A stretch of 64,000 bases of DNA from Patescibacteria group bacterium (GTDB lineage Bacteria > Patescibacteriota > Patescibacteriia > 2-12-FULL-60-25): positions 191,251 to 255,250 of the forward strand of contig JAVHLR010000001.1 of NCBI GenBank assembly GCA_031082005.1, given 5' to 3'. Below the pieces are notes generated by a model that saw only the letters and a list, made by a program, of their open reading frames with translations, ran no database searches and was not told the origin of the DNA. This document shows, one piece after another, positions 49,121-57,126 of the stretch. Each line of letters starts with the position of its first letter. Position 1 is the first letter of the stretch. The position numbers and the translations under genes are program-made.

Positions 49121-49645
49121 TCAGTATTTCAGGAGCTCGAGGGCTCCAAGACACTTATAGATGTCGGCTGAAAGGGCTTTTCCGCTACGCTCTGCTGCTG
49201 CGATTTCGGCGCGTGTCATCCAGACGACTTTGATGCCGTCCTCCGTGGTGTCCAACTTCTGACCCACAAAACGGAGTTCGCCTCGCGTCCGGAAGATGTG
49301 GCTTTTGACGGCACTGATTCCTGCGAAAGCGTATGGTGCACACAGGAAATCGACGTCATCGGCTTCGTAACCTGTTTCTTCGCGGAATTCTCGAAGCGCA
49401 GCATCGTGCGGGATTTCCTCTTTTTCCAACCATCCTCCAGGGAAGTCGAGCATGTGGACTTGAGCTGGGTGGCGCCACTCTTCGATGAGCAGAAGTTTGT
49501 CGCCATCCTCCGCAACCACTAGGCAAAAAGGTTCGCGCTCGAGTACGAAGTAGGGGATATCTCGACCTTCGATCATGTCACGCCTGATACGGTACCAGTC
49601 GTTCGAATGTACGAGCGTACTCTCCAAGGTTCTTGTTTTTCCCAT
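49121..49645 (-). CDS. NUDIX hydrolase (ADP-ribose pyrophosphatase-like)
   Basis: 174 residues. Nudix box from Gly-Gly-Trp-Leu-Glu-Lys-Glu-Glu to Arg-Glu-Phe-Arg-Glu-Glu-Thr-Gly-Tyr near 70-94, consistent with Gx5Ex7REUxEExGU. The preceding Leu-Ile-Glu-Glu-Trp-Arg-His-Pro is typical of the ADP-ribose pyrophosphatase branch. It hydrolyses a nucleoside-diphosphate derivative. Substrate is inferred. No SD. Confidence 0.88.
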   Translation of the reverse strand: MGKTRTLESTLVHSNDWYRIRRDMIEGRDIPYFVLEREPFCLVVAEDGDKLLLIEEWRHPAQVHMLDFPGGWLEKEEIPHDAALREFREETGYEADDVDFLCAPYAFAGISAVKSHIFRTRGELRFVGQKLDTTEDGIKVVWMTRAEIAAAERSGKALSADIYKCLGALELLKY

Positions 49646-49677
49646 GCCGACACCCTAACAACACCCGAATAAAAAAG

Positions 49678-49703
49678 CAAAAACGGGCTTCTGCCCGTTT
49701 TTT
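49678..49703. terminator. Terminator of pilT
   Basis: AAAAACGGGC / GCCCGTTTTT stem, flanked by A/T tracts. Confidence 0.85.
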
Positions 49704-49713
49704 GCGCAAATCA

Positions 49714-50772
49714 TCACCTGAAATTCTTTTTGTTTCTCGCGTACTCGTACGCCGTGTCTGTCGTAATCAGGTTTTCCTCGACCAAGCCCGCCAATTCCTG
49801 ATCCAGGTCCTGCATCTTATCGGCCGACGAAGAGAAGATTATGTTCTGCAGTTGCTCTGTCTTGCCTTCGCGGATGGTGTTGCTGACGGCATGCGTATTA
49901 AGCATGATTTCCCTGGCGGCCAATAGCTTGCCGTCTACACTGGGCAAAAGGAGCTGTGAGATCACCCCACGCAAGACGAGCGAAAGCTGCAGACGGATCT
50001 GCTGCTGTTGGATCGCCGGGAATGCGTTGATGACACGTTCGATGGTCGATGCCGCGCCGTTGGTGTGCAGAGTCGCGAAGACCAGGTGACCCGTCTCGGC
50101 TAAGGTCAGGGCTGTCACGATGGTCTCCGGATCACGCATCTCTCCGATCAGGACCACATCCGGATCCTGACGGAATACATGCTTGAGCCCTTCAGCGAAA
50201 CTCTGGAAATCGATCCCTAATTCACGTTGTGAGATGAGCGATTGTTTCGCCTCATATGCGAACTCGATCGGATCTTCCAATGTCACGATATGGTCTGGCC
50301 TTGTTTGGTTGATGTGCTCGATCATCGAAGCGAGAAGCGTCGATTTTCCCGCGCCTGTCGGCCCGGTCACCAGGACTATGCCCTGGGAAAGCTCCACGAA
50401 GTCCAGCACGGCTTCCGGAACTTCAAGATCTTCAAGCGTAGGTATATGTGCGGGTATCAGACGGGCGGCCAGTGCGGGTCCGCCGCTTTTCCAGAAGATG
50501 TCCACGCGGAAACGCTCTTTGCTGGGGAGTTCGAATGACAAGTCGATATCGTTTTTTGCCTGGTATTGCTTCCATAGGGTCTCCGGCAAGATCTTTTCGA
50601 TTTCCTCTAACAACGTGTTCGCCGACAGCGCCTCGCCTTCGTCGCGATGCAGATTGCCGTAGACGCGATAGATGGGCGGAAGCCCGACCGCGAGGTGCGT
50701 ATCGGATGCATTGATGGCGACGGCTTTCTCGAAAAAACTGACGAGCTTGGTCGGATGTTTCGTGGTAGGCAT
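49714..50772 (-). CDS. pilT: Type IV pilus retraction ATPase PilT-like
   Basis: 352 residues from ATG 50772. Secretion ATPase: N-terminal domain, Walker A Gly-Pro-Thr-Gly-Ala-Gly-Lys-Ser-Thr near 143-151, Asp box with Leu-Glu-Asp-Pro-Ile-Glu near 176, Walker B Asp-Val-Val-Leu-Ile-Gly-Glu-Met-Arg-Asp near 214, and His box His-Thr-Asn-Gly-Ala near 243. It powers pilus retraction (twitching, DNA uptake, host contact). No other pilus gene is in the window. No SD. Confidence 0.92.
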   Translation of the reverse strand: MPTTKHPTKLVSFFEKAVAINASDTHLAVGLPPIYRVYGNLHRDEGEALSANTLLEEIEKILPETLWKQYQAKNDIDLSFELPSKERFRVDIFWKSGGPALAARLIPAHIPTLEDLEVPEAVLDFVELSQGIVLVTGPTGAGKSTLLASMIEHINQTRPDHIVTLEDPIEFAYEAKQSLISQRELGIDFQSFAEGLKHVFRQDPDVVLIGEMRDPETIVTALTLAETGHLVFATLHTNGAASTIERVINAFPAIQQQQIRLQLSLVLRGVISQLLLPSVDGKLLAAREIMLNTHAVSNTIREGKTEQLQNIIFSSSADKMQDLDQELAGLVEENLITTDTAYEYARNKKNFR

Positions 50773-50792
50773 ATTTCCCGTACAGGATAGCA

Positions 50793-50845
50793 TAAAAAAA
50801 AATCTCCGGCGCTTGATCTTGCGATGCTTGCGTCGGAGGATTATT
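50793..50845 (-). terminator. Terminator of the HU gene
   Basis: CTCCGGCGC / GCGTCGGAG arms; on the minus strand T9 follows. Confidence 0.75.
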
Positions 50846-50853
50846 TTTCCGGT

Positions 50854-51198
50854 TTATTGCGTCGATGTTTCCGGACTCGGGGTCGGCGTCTCGGCTGGAG
50901 CGACACCTCTGGTTTCGTGTATATGCTTCAGTGCTTCCTTAAGTCCTTTTCCGGCTTTGAATTTCGCCACGGTGACCGGAAGGATCTCCAAAGGCTTGGA
51001 AGTGTCTTGCGGATTGACTCCCATGCGCCCTTTGCGTGTCTTCGCCGTGAAAGCGCCGAATCCGGCGATCGTGACTTCGCCGCCCGCTTTGAGCGTATTG
51101 GTTATGACCTCGACTAACGCTTCGACGACATCCTCTGCCTGCTTTTTGGTTATGCCGACCTTGTCAGCCAAGTGTGAGATTAGCTCTGCCTTGTTCAT
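50854..51198 (-). CDS. HU-family DNA-binding protein with Pro/Thr tail
   Basis: 114 residues. Met-Asn-Lys-Ala-Glu-Leu-Ile at the start and Gly-Phe-Gly-Ala-Phe-Thr-Ala-Lys-Thr-Arg-Lys-Gly-Arg in the middle are HU signatures. The beta-arm has Asn-Pro-Gln-Asp where DNA-intercalating Pro is expected. The last ~18 residues are a Pro/Thr/Glu tail not usual in HU. Nucleoid-associated. No SD. Confidence 0.93.
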   Translation of the reverse strand: MNKAELISHLADKVGITKKQAEDVVEALVEVITNTLKAGGEVTIAGFGAFTAKTRKGRMGVNPQDTSKPLEILPVTVAKFKAGKGLKEALKHIHETRGVAPAETPTPSPETSTQ

Positions 51199-51246
51199 AT
51201 TATTAAAAAGGTTAGGGCCTTACCTCCATAGGATAGCATTTATCGC

Positions 51247-52047
51247 CTATTTATCAAGAATTTCTCGGAGTTGCTGTAGGCTGATGGCTTGTTTCTTGTC
51301 AAGGTCGGCCGTCAGGAGCGCTGCATTTACCTCAATTGAACCCTTGATCTGCGGGTCGAATGCACGGCTTCCAGGCTCTAAAAATCGCTTTATTGCGGGA
51401 TTTTTCTCGAATCCGACGACTGAATCATGCCCCCCTGTCCGTCCCACGTCTGTCAGGTAGGCCGTCCCTTGACCAAGGATTTTGGCGTCAGCTGTCGGGA
51501 TGTGGGTATGGGTGCCGATGACGGCCAGAGCCCGCCCATCGACATAATGCCCGAAAGCCTCTTTTTCGCTCGTCGCCTCGGCATGCAAATCGACAAAAAT
51601 CGGTAAATCTGGATTTTCCTTTGCCACCTTATCGAAATATGTGAACGGCAATTCACCTTCTTCCTTCATCAGCAGGTTGCCGTTCAGGTTAAGCAGGACG
51701 AAAGATTTCTTCCCCTTGGTCAGTATCGTATAGCCCATACCTGGTTGCCCTGGTTTGATGTTAGCTGGTCTGACCAACCTGCCCGCCCACTGCGGATCGC
51801 CGAAGCACGCGACACCAAGTTCATTTTCCCACACATGATTGCCCGAAGTGTAGGCATCGAAACCCAGTGCATCCAGTTCGCGCAACGTTTTTGGCGTGAT
51901 GCCGCGACCATGCGACAGATTCTCGACATTGCCGATGATGAAGTCAGGGGAATATTTTTCTATCCACTTCGGCAAGACCGCCGTCAGGCCTTTGCGCCCG
52001 ATGGCGCCCACGATATCGCCGAAAAAAAGTATCTTTACTTTGTTCAT
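51247..52047 (-). CDS. ymdB: YmdB-family metallophosphoesterase
   Basis: 266 residues. Metal-binding motifs Phe-Phe-Gly-Asp-Ile-Val-Gly near 8-14, Asn-Val-Glu-Asn near 40-43, Ser-Gly-Asn-His-Val-Trp near 68-73, a His in Asp-Leu-His-Ala-Glu and the Gly-Thr-His-Thr-His-Ile-Pro motif. Known YmdB proteins hydrolyse 2',3'-cyclic nucleotides. Encoded just downstream of rny, the ymdA-ymdB order seen in Firmicutes, though here a hairpin lies between. No SD. Confidence 0.92.
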   Translation of the reverse strand: MNKVKILFFGDIVGAIGRKGLTAVLPKWIEKYSPDFIIGNVENLSHGRGITPKTLRELDALGFDAYTSGNHVWENELGVACFGDPQWAGRLVRPANIKPGQPGMGYTILTKGKKSFVLLNLNGNLLMKEEGELPFTYFDKVAKENPDLPIFVDLHAEATSEKEAFGHYVDGRALAVIGTHTHIPTADAKILGQGTAYLTDVGRTGGHDSVVGFEKNPAIKRFLEPGSRAFDPQIKGSIEVNAALLTADLDKKQAISLQQLREILDK

Positions 52048-52084
52048 CCTGCCATTATGGCGGTTGGGAATAAAAAAGCAAATT

Positions 52085-52114
52085 CAAAGGGCGGACATCC
52101 CTGTCCGCCCTTGT
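52085..52114 (-). terminator. Hairpin between rny and ymdB
   Basis: AAGGGCGGACA / TGTCCGCCCTT perfect 11-bp stem, followed by TTTGAATTTGC on the minus strand. Confidence 0.75.
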
Positions 52115-52143
52115 CTTATCCTTTTGTCTTTTTGTCGTCGGAT

Positions 52144-53679
52144 TTATCTCGCGTACTCGATCACGCGTGTCTCGCGGATCAAGGTCACGCGAATCTCTCC
52201 AGGATATTTCAGCTCTGCTTCGATTTTGTTGGCGATATTGCGTGCCAGCTGCGCAGCCGAGAAGTCGTCCATGGCTTTCGGATTCACGAAGATGCGTATT
52301 TCGCGGCCGGCCTGGATGGCGTAGACCTTGTCTATCCCCTGGAAACTCGATGCGACTGCTTCGAGCTCCTCCAGACGCTTCACATACATCTCGAACGAAT
52401 CTTTGCGCGCGCCCGGCCTGGCTCCGGAGATGGCGTCAGCTGCTTTCACGATGACTGCCTCCAAAGTCTTCGGTTTATCTTCATGATGTCCGATGGACTG
52501 GTAACAGATCTCCTCCGGCATGCCGAACTTCTTCATGATCTGGTAGCCAAGTTCCGGATGTCCACCCTGCAAGTCGTGATCCACGGCTTTGCCGATGTCG
52601 TGGAACAGGCCGCCCTTCTTGCACACTGTGATGTTCGCTTTCAGCTCTTCACCGATCAACGCCGAGAGGTTGGCGACCTCCATGGAGTGCTGTAGCGCAT
52701 TCTGACCGTAAGACGTGCGGTATTTGAGGCGACCTAAGATCTGCACCAGCTTGGGATCGATGCCGGCCATGGAGATACCGAGTTGGTACAGGGCATCTTC
52801 GCCGGCTTTCTTGATATCGAGCGCAAGCTCGCGTTTGGCTTCGTCCACGGCTTCCTCGATGCGTCCCGGATGGATGCGTCCGTCGGAAATCAGTTTATCC
52901 AACGAGCGTTTGGCGACTTGGCGTCGGATAGGGGAGAACCCGGAGATCGTGATCATGCCTGGTGTGTCGTCGACCACGAGTTCGCAGCCCGTCAGGTTCT
53001 CGATGGCCTTGATGTTACGTCCTTCTTTGCCGATGATACGTCCCTTCATTTCGTCACTCGGCAACTCAAGGTTCGTCGTCGTCGTTTCTGCCACGACCGT
53101 CGAGGCCAGCCTTTGTATGGCCACTCCGATGATGTTCTTGGCTTTGCGTTCGATCTCTTCCGTCTCTTGTTCATCCAATTTGCGGATGCGCGACATGAGT
53201 GTGTCCTGGTTCTGCTCCTCAACGAGTTTCAGGATGCGTTCTAAAGCCTCTTCCTTGGTCAAAGCCGCAACCTGCTCGAGTTTACGGGTTTCTTCCAGCT
53301 TCAGCTCTTCGATGGTTTTTTGCTCCTCGACGATTTTGTTCTTCAACTCGTCGATCGTTTTCCTTTCATCGTCCAACGCCAAAAGTTTGCTCGCGAATTC
53401 TGATTCGCGACGATTGAGCTCTGCTTTCTGCGCTTTGAGCTCTTCGGCTCCTTTCTTTTCGTCGAGACGGGCCTCTTCAAGGATTTTTATGGCCTTGTCT
53501 TTGGCTTTGACCAGGATTTCTTGTTCCTTGGTCTGGGCTTGGCTGACTAGACGGCTAGCTTCGGCTTCTGCGTCGGCTACCCGTTGTTTGATCTTGCGCG
53601 CTTTTTCGGACGCCAGATAATTGGCTGCCAGGAAGCCGATCAAAGCTCCGATGGCCAGTCCGAACAATGCGTAAAACAT
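52144..53679 (-). CDS. rny: Ribonuclease Y
   Basis: 511 residues. N-terminal membrane helix (~2-22), long coiled coil to ~185, KH domain with Gly-Arg-Ile-Ile-Gly-Lys-Glu-Gly-Arg-Asn near 213-222, and HD domain with His-Ser-Met-Glu-Val-Ala near 329 and Phe-His-Asp-Ile-Gly-Lys near 360. Endoribonuclease that starts mRNA decay at the membrane. No SD. The 5' region includes a 14-bp palindrome (53714-53727). Confidence 0.95.
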   Translation of the reverse strand: MFYALFGLAIGALIGFLAANYLASEKARKIKQRVADAEAEASRLVSQAQTKEQEILVKAKDKAIKILEEARLDEKKGAEELKAQKAELNRRESEFASKLLALDDERKTIDELKNKIVEEQKTIEELKLEETRKLEQVAALTKEEALERILKLVEEQNQDTLMSRIRKLDEQETEEIERKAKNIIGVAIQRLASTVVAETTTTNLELPSDEMKGRIIGKEGRNIKAIENLTGCELVVDDTPGMITISGFSPIRRQVAKRSLDKLISDGRIHPGRIEEAVDEAKRELALDIKKAGEDALYQLGISMAGIDPKLVQILGRLKYRTSYGQNALQHSMEVANLSALIGEELKANITVCKKGGLFHDIGKAVDHDLQGGHPELGYQIMKKFGMPEEICYQSIGHHEDKPKTLEAVIVKAADAISGARPGARKDSFEMYVKRLEELEAVASSFQGIDKVYAIQAGREIRIFVNPKAMDDFSAAQLARNIANKIEAELKYPGEIRVTLIRETRVIEYAR

Positions 53680-53987
53680 ATCAATGGCTTAACGCATGGA
53701 TACGGCAGAATTGATCCAAATTTGGATGGGATCCAACTTTTATCTAATTTTAGGGCTTAAACAACCGGAAAGATGATTTTGCGAATCAAGGTAAATTGGA
53801 TGAAGTCGATCCGACCCGAATACGACACTGCCGGAATCCTTTGCGGGTTAATACTAATGGTCGGTGACTCAAGGCTATCAAAAAAAAACGACGCCGTCCA
53901 GCGTGCTCGTCCTGCTGCAGAATCGTGAAAAAAAGAAGACCCCGGGGCCTTAATCAGGAGGCCTCGGGGCTATGAAGCGGGGGAGCG
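53680..53987. other. Gene-free interval upstream of rny
   Basis: No supportable ORF. It contains the perfect palindrome ATCCAAATTTGGAT at 53714-53727, partly repeated by GGATCCAA a few bases later, in the presumed rny leader. At its far end is the terminator of the next gene (53939-53970). No convincing promoter boxes were found. Confidence 0.6.
53939..53970 (-). terminator. Terminator of the 180-aa gene
   Basis: CCCCGGGGCCT / AGGCCTCGGGG arms (one G-U); on the minus strand TCTTCTTTTTTTC follows. Confidence 0.8.
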
Positions 53988-54530
53988 TCAGCGTTTGCCT
54001 GTTCGACACCATCCGGCGGATTGGCAAGCTTTCACGATCGGCTGGATGGTTTCGTCAGAGCCGCCTTCGCGCGAGTTTACGGTCAGCGTCAGTTCAATGC
54101 GCTTCAGCGTCGAAAGCCGGCAGATCGCGCCGTTCCATTCGGGATTCTTCGCATCCCGGAAGAATTCAAGGTTCGGATAATATCCGCGTCCGACGAGCGC
54201 CACGAAGAGCCCTTTCATACGCGCCATGTAGCCCGCAGGGCGGCTGCCGTATTGGCCGGGATACTCGATATCCACGAACTCCGGAGATCCGCCCTTGGTC
54301 AGCCAACCTAGGTAGTCCATGGGGATTTCGGCTGGCGCCATATCCCACCGCGTGAACTTCGGATCGAGGTCGCCGAGTGTGCAGCGCAGGTTCGGGATCG
54401 TCTTGTTGCCAGCCAAGAGATGCAGGTCGCCTTGGACATACGTCCAGTTGTCAGGGATAGCCGAGATGACCGGGCCTACGTCACGCAAGGACAGCGGCGG
54501 GAGCAAAAGGAACTCGATCGTCTTGAACAT
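53988..54530 (-). CDS. Unrecognised 180-aa protein, SD-type gene
   Basis: ATG 54530 with AAAGGGGGAA just upstream; an earlier in-frame start lacks an SD. Soluble, mixed alpha/beta, with an N-terminal hydrophobic segment (Phe-Leu-Leu-Leu-Pro-Pro-Leu) too short for a membrane helix. Several Gly-Tyr pairs. No family recognised. Monocistronic. Confidence 0.65.
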   Translation of the reverse strand: MFKTIEFLLLPPLSLRDVGPVISAIPDNWTYVQGDLHLLAGNKTIPNLRCTLGDLDPKFTRWDMAPAEIPMDYLGWLTKGGSPEFVDIEYPGQYGSRPAGYMARMKGLFVALVGRGYYPNLEFFRDAKNPEWNGAICRLSTLKRIELTLTVNSREGGSDETIQPIVKACQSAGWCRTGKR

Positions 54531-54590
54531 GCATTCCCCCTTTCGGAAGTGCCGCGACACATTAGTGGCATATCGATTTTTTGTAAAGCA

Positions 54591-54610
54591 AAAGCGGACA
54601 TAGTCCGCTT
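54591..54610 (-). terminator. Terminator of the cytochrome-b5-like gene
   Basis: AAGCGGAC / GTCCGCTT 8-bp stem with a 3-nt loop; TTGC follows on the minus strand. Confidence 0.65.
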
Positions 54611-54630
54611 AGCTGGAGTCATGAGATTGA

Positions 54631-55026
54631 TTATTCGAGTTCGCCGATCTGCAGAGTTTCCAGGAAGCCGAGTGCTTTTTCGCCATGTTTTTTCACGGCA
54701 CTGAACATTTCGGTCGCATCTTTGCCGCAACCCTTGAGGATGGCCGGTCCTCCCGGATGGTTTTCTACGGTTTTCGTCACGTCATAGACCTTGCCATCGA
54801 CGACAAACCAACAATCTTCGGCCGTCGTATGTTTGGCTACATCATCTAGAGTGAATGTCGCCAGCTGTGCGCCCGTCTCATCACCCGAAGTCGTCGGTGT
54901 CGTCTGTTGTTCTGCTGCTGGCTGCTGTTGGGGTTGGGTTACAGCGGTCTGGCTGGTCGTTTGTGCCGCATTGCATCCAGCTCCGAACAAGGCGACGGTC
55001 AACGCGATGTAAGCTAGTTTCTTCAT
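54631..55026 (-). CDS. Lipoprotein with cytochrome b5-like heme-binding domain
   Basis: 131 residues. Lipoprotein signal with lipobox Leu-Phe-Gly-Ala-Gly-Cys18, a Gln/Thr/Pro linker to ~50, then a cyt-b5 fold ~56-130. His-Pro-Gly-Gly near 90-93 and His near 114 are the two axial heme ligands. It should sit on the outer face of the membrane as a one-electron carrier; its partner is not in the window. No SD. Confidence 0.9.
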   Translation of the reverse strand: MKKLAYIALTVALFGAGCNAAQTTSQTAVTQPQQQPAAEQQTTPTTSGDETGAQLATFTLDDVAKHTTAEDCWFVVDGKVYDVTKTVENHPGGPAILKGCGKDATEMFSAVKKHGEKALGFLETLQIGELE

Positions 55027-55089
55027 ACGGATTATTTTTTGTATTCATGATTAAGGACATCAATAGTATAAATACGTTTTTTCTTGATG

Positions 55090-55755
55090 TCATCTTTCAG
55101 GTGACAGACTGTCAAGAATTTTCGCATCTTTGATGTCGAACCCTCCGATTCGCGTACGTCTTAATTCCGTGAGATATGCACCACAACCTAATGCCTCTCC
55201 GATATCGCGCGCCAAGGCGCGGATATAAGTGCCGCTGGAACACGAAACCTCAAAAGACAGTCGTGGCCAATCGTATTTGAGGATCTTAAGCTCGCTGATT
55301 TCTATTTGCTTCTTCGGTATCTCCACGCCCTCAAGTTGACCGCGACGCGCCAGCTCATAAAGCTTTTTACCTTTGATTTTTTTTGCGCTGAACGCCGACG
55401 CGGTCTGTTCGTATCCGCCGCGGAATTTGTTGAGCGCTCTTTCAAGCTCTTCGGTTCGTGGTACGTCATACGAGGCACGTTCAGTGATCTCTCCTTCCGG
55501 ATCCTCGGTCGTGCTAGTCGCTCCTAACCGTGCAGTCGCGATGTACGTCTTGTCCAAGCCGACCAGAGCGGTCAGTTCCTTCGTGCCCGGACCGATGCCC
55601 ATGATCAGCAAACCCGTCGCGAACGGATCCAGTGTCCCGGCGTGTCCGACTTTACGTGTCTTGAAGGCCCTTCTTACGCGATCGACGACATCGTGCGAGG
55701 TCATGCCCGCGGGTTTGTCGATGAGAAGCAGGTTAGGGGAGAGTGAGTCCATCAT
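55090..55755 (-). CDS. truB: tRNA pseudouridine(55) synthase TruB
   Basis: 221 residues. Asp-Lys-Pro-Ala-Gly-Met-Thr-Ser-His near 13-21 and Gly-His-Ala-Gly-Thr-Leu-Asp-Pro-Phe-Ala-Thr-Gly near 37-48 with catalytic Asp43. Short form without the C-terminal PUA domain. It forms pseudouridine 55 in the T-loop of tRNA. A heptamer-like repeat (55457-55479) encodes part of a variable loop. No SD. Confidence 0.94.
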   Translation of the reverse strand: MMDSLSPNLLLIDKPAGMTSHDVVDRVRRAFKTRKVGHAGTLDPFATGLLIMGIGPGTKELTALVGLDKTYIATARLGATSTTEDPEGEITERASYDVPRTEELERALNKFRGGYEQTASAFSAKKIKGKKLYELARRGQLEGVEIPKKQIEISELKILKYDWPRLSFEVSCSSGTYIRALARDIGEALGCGAYLTELRRTRIGGFDIKDAKILDSLSPER

Positions 55756-55776
55756 AAAGCCATCCTACCGCATCTC

Positions 55777-55810
55777 GTCATTCCAGCGAAGCCTAGAATT
55801 CGGCACCCAG
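55777..55810. repeat. Dispersed repeat, family A (degenerate)
   Basis: Begins GTCATTCCAGCG, with the second arm altered to CTAGAATTC, upstream of truB. Confidence 0.5.
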
Positions 55811-55821
55811 AAAAAAGCGAA

Positions 55822-55852
55822 GACCCGGTCTCGCGAGATAGCGTGCCGGGTC
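55822..55852 (-). terminator. Terminator of the 167-aa gene
   Basis: GACCCGG / CCGGGTC arms with an inner palindrome; TTCGCTTTTTT follows on the minus strand. Confidence 0.75.
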
Positions 55853-55890
55853 GGTTAGGTATGAAAGTTTTTTTGCCCTGTCGTGTCGGG

Positions 55891-56394
55891 TCAGGCGACC
55901 CACTGAACGGGCAGTTCGAGCGGCTGCATGAGCCAGCGCTCAAAGTGCGCTTTGACCTCTTGGTAGGTGGCGGCTTCGAACTGCACCCGCCAGCATCCTG
56001 GCGCATCGACATCAGGCACCCAGGCCGGATTCGGGTTGTTCATGCTGATGCGTTGTTCGCCTTTGGCCGTATCCTTCCACCAGAATACGACAGTTATCTT
56101 ACGCCTCTCGCGCTGGATCGACGCGAACAGTATCCGATCGTGCGGCACAATCTCCCACCAGCGGAAGTCCTCGATGGTACAGGCGTGTGACTCTGCGATT
56201 TTCGAGAAGCGTCGCAGTATCTTGGCCTGTTCTTCGACCCCGGGGAGTTCTTTGAGGAACGCCATGAGGTGTTTTGGATAGTCAGGCGGCGCAAGTCTTC
56301 CGTCAATCAGCCGCTTGTAGATGTCGCCGAAGACCTTGGTATCGTCGAGTTCGCACCTGCACGCTTCGAGCACGCGGTCGGATTTAAAGAACAT
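55891..56394 (-). CDS. Unrecognised 167-aa protein, SD-type gene
   Basis: ATG 56394 with GAGGAGAG 5 nt upstream; a longer frame reads back through the terminator of the next gene and is rejected. Soluble, Trp-rich (seven Trp), mixed alpha/beta with a strand Ile-Thr-Val-Val-Phe-Trp-Trp in the middle. No family recognised. Monocistronic. Confidence 0.66.
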   Translation of the reverse strand: MFFKSDRVLEACRCELDDTKVFGDIYKRLIDGRLAPPDYPKHLMAFLKELPGVEEQAKILRRFSKIAESHACTIEDFRWWEIVPHDRILFASIQRERRKITVVFWWKDTAKGEQRISMNNPNPAWVPDVDAPGCWRVQFEAATYQEVKAHFERWLMQPLELPVQWVA

Positions 56395-56461
56395 GTTCAC
56401 TCTCCTCGAACGATATTCTACCTCATGCGTGCCGATGCAGACGAAAGATATGTTGACACAA

Positions 56462-56511
56462 ATTTTAAACCCGGCAGCGAGGATGCAGATCTTGTCTGCT
56501 GCTGCCGGGTT
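56462..56511 (-). terminator. Terminator of the pentapeptide-repeat gene
   Basis: AACCCGGCAGC / GCTGCCGGGTT perfect 11-bp stem; TTAAAATTT follows on the minus strand. Confidence 0.8.
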
Positions 56512-56539
56512 CACGAGTTGTGGGCGGAAGGATCTCACC

Positions 56540-56974
56540 CTACTTGGGGTCGCGCATCGACTCTGCGATGGCGGCGAGGATGACGCGTTGTGCCTTGGGC
56601 TCTATCGTTGCTCCGCAGAAGCAGGCTGTCTCGATGCCTTCGACGCCACGGAATTCTACCCCGGTGAGATTCGCGCTACTGAAGTCCGCTCCGGAGATAC
56701 ACGCGCCTCCTAGGGTAGCCCCGCACAAGTCGGCGCCTATCAGATTCGCCGCCACCAAATCGGCATCCTCCAGTGCAGCGCTTTTCAGGCAGGCACCACG
56801 AAGGTCGGCTCTGTGGAGGTTGACCCCGGACAGACGCGCACCTTCGAGATGACAATTCGAGAAATCCGCTCCTGACAGGTCGATTTCCGCAGAATCATGG
56901 CGCACGTTGTCTCGCCAAACTCCGAAATCCTTGACCGAACGCTTGAGCATCTCGACCAATCTTTCATCTGCCAT
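56540..56974 (-). CDS. Pentapeptide-repeat protein
   Basis: 144 residues, ATG with AAGGAAGG SD and own promoter at 57014-57042. About 15 consecutive A(D/N)LXX-type pentapeptides from ~31 to ~110 predict a right-handed quadrilateral beta helix. Helical caps at both ends. Some such proteins mimic DNA and protect gyrase, but most are of unknown role; nothing here points to a specific one. Divergent from infB, with the two promoters back-to-back. Confidence 0.88.
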   Translation of the reverse strand: MADERLVEMLKRSVKDFGVWRDNVRHDSAEIDLSGADFSNCHLEGARLSGVNLHRADLRGACLKSAALEDADLVAANLIGADLCGATLGGACISGADFSSANLTGVEFRGVEGIETACFCGATIEPKAQRVILAAIAESMRDPK

Positions 56975-57013
56975 GGTTCGTTCCTTCCTTTCTTGGGTTG
57001 TGAGGAACGGAAT

Positions 57014-57042
57014 AAAATAGCGTAAAACAGGTAAAAAGTCAA
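57014..57042 (-). promoter_or_regulatory. Promoter of the pentapeptide-repeat gene
   Basis: On the minus strand TTGACT, 17-nt spacer, TATTTT, 39 nt before the ATG. Confidence 0.65.
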
Positions 57043-57090
57043 CCTTTTCACCCTAAGACGCCGATGATTGGTCGCTGACGGTATCTTCCA

Positions 57091-57119
57091 TTGACTTTTT
57101 GGCCTATTTTCCGTATTCT
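57091..57119 (+). promoter_or_regulatory. Promoter of infB giving a leaderless mRNA
   Basis: TTGACT, 17-nt spacer, TATTCT. The -10 box ends 7 nt before the infB ATG, so transcription should start at or next to the start codon. Confidence 0.7.
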
Positions 57120-57126
57120 GCGAGGC

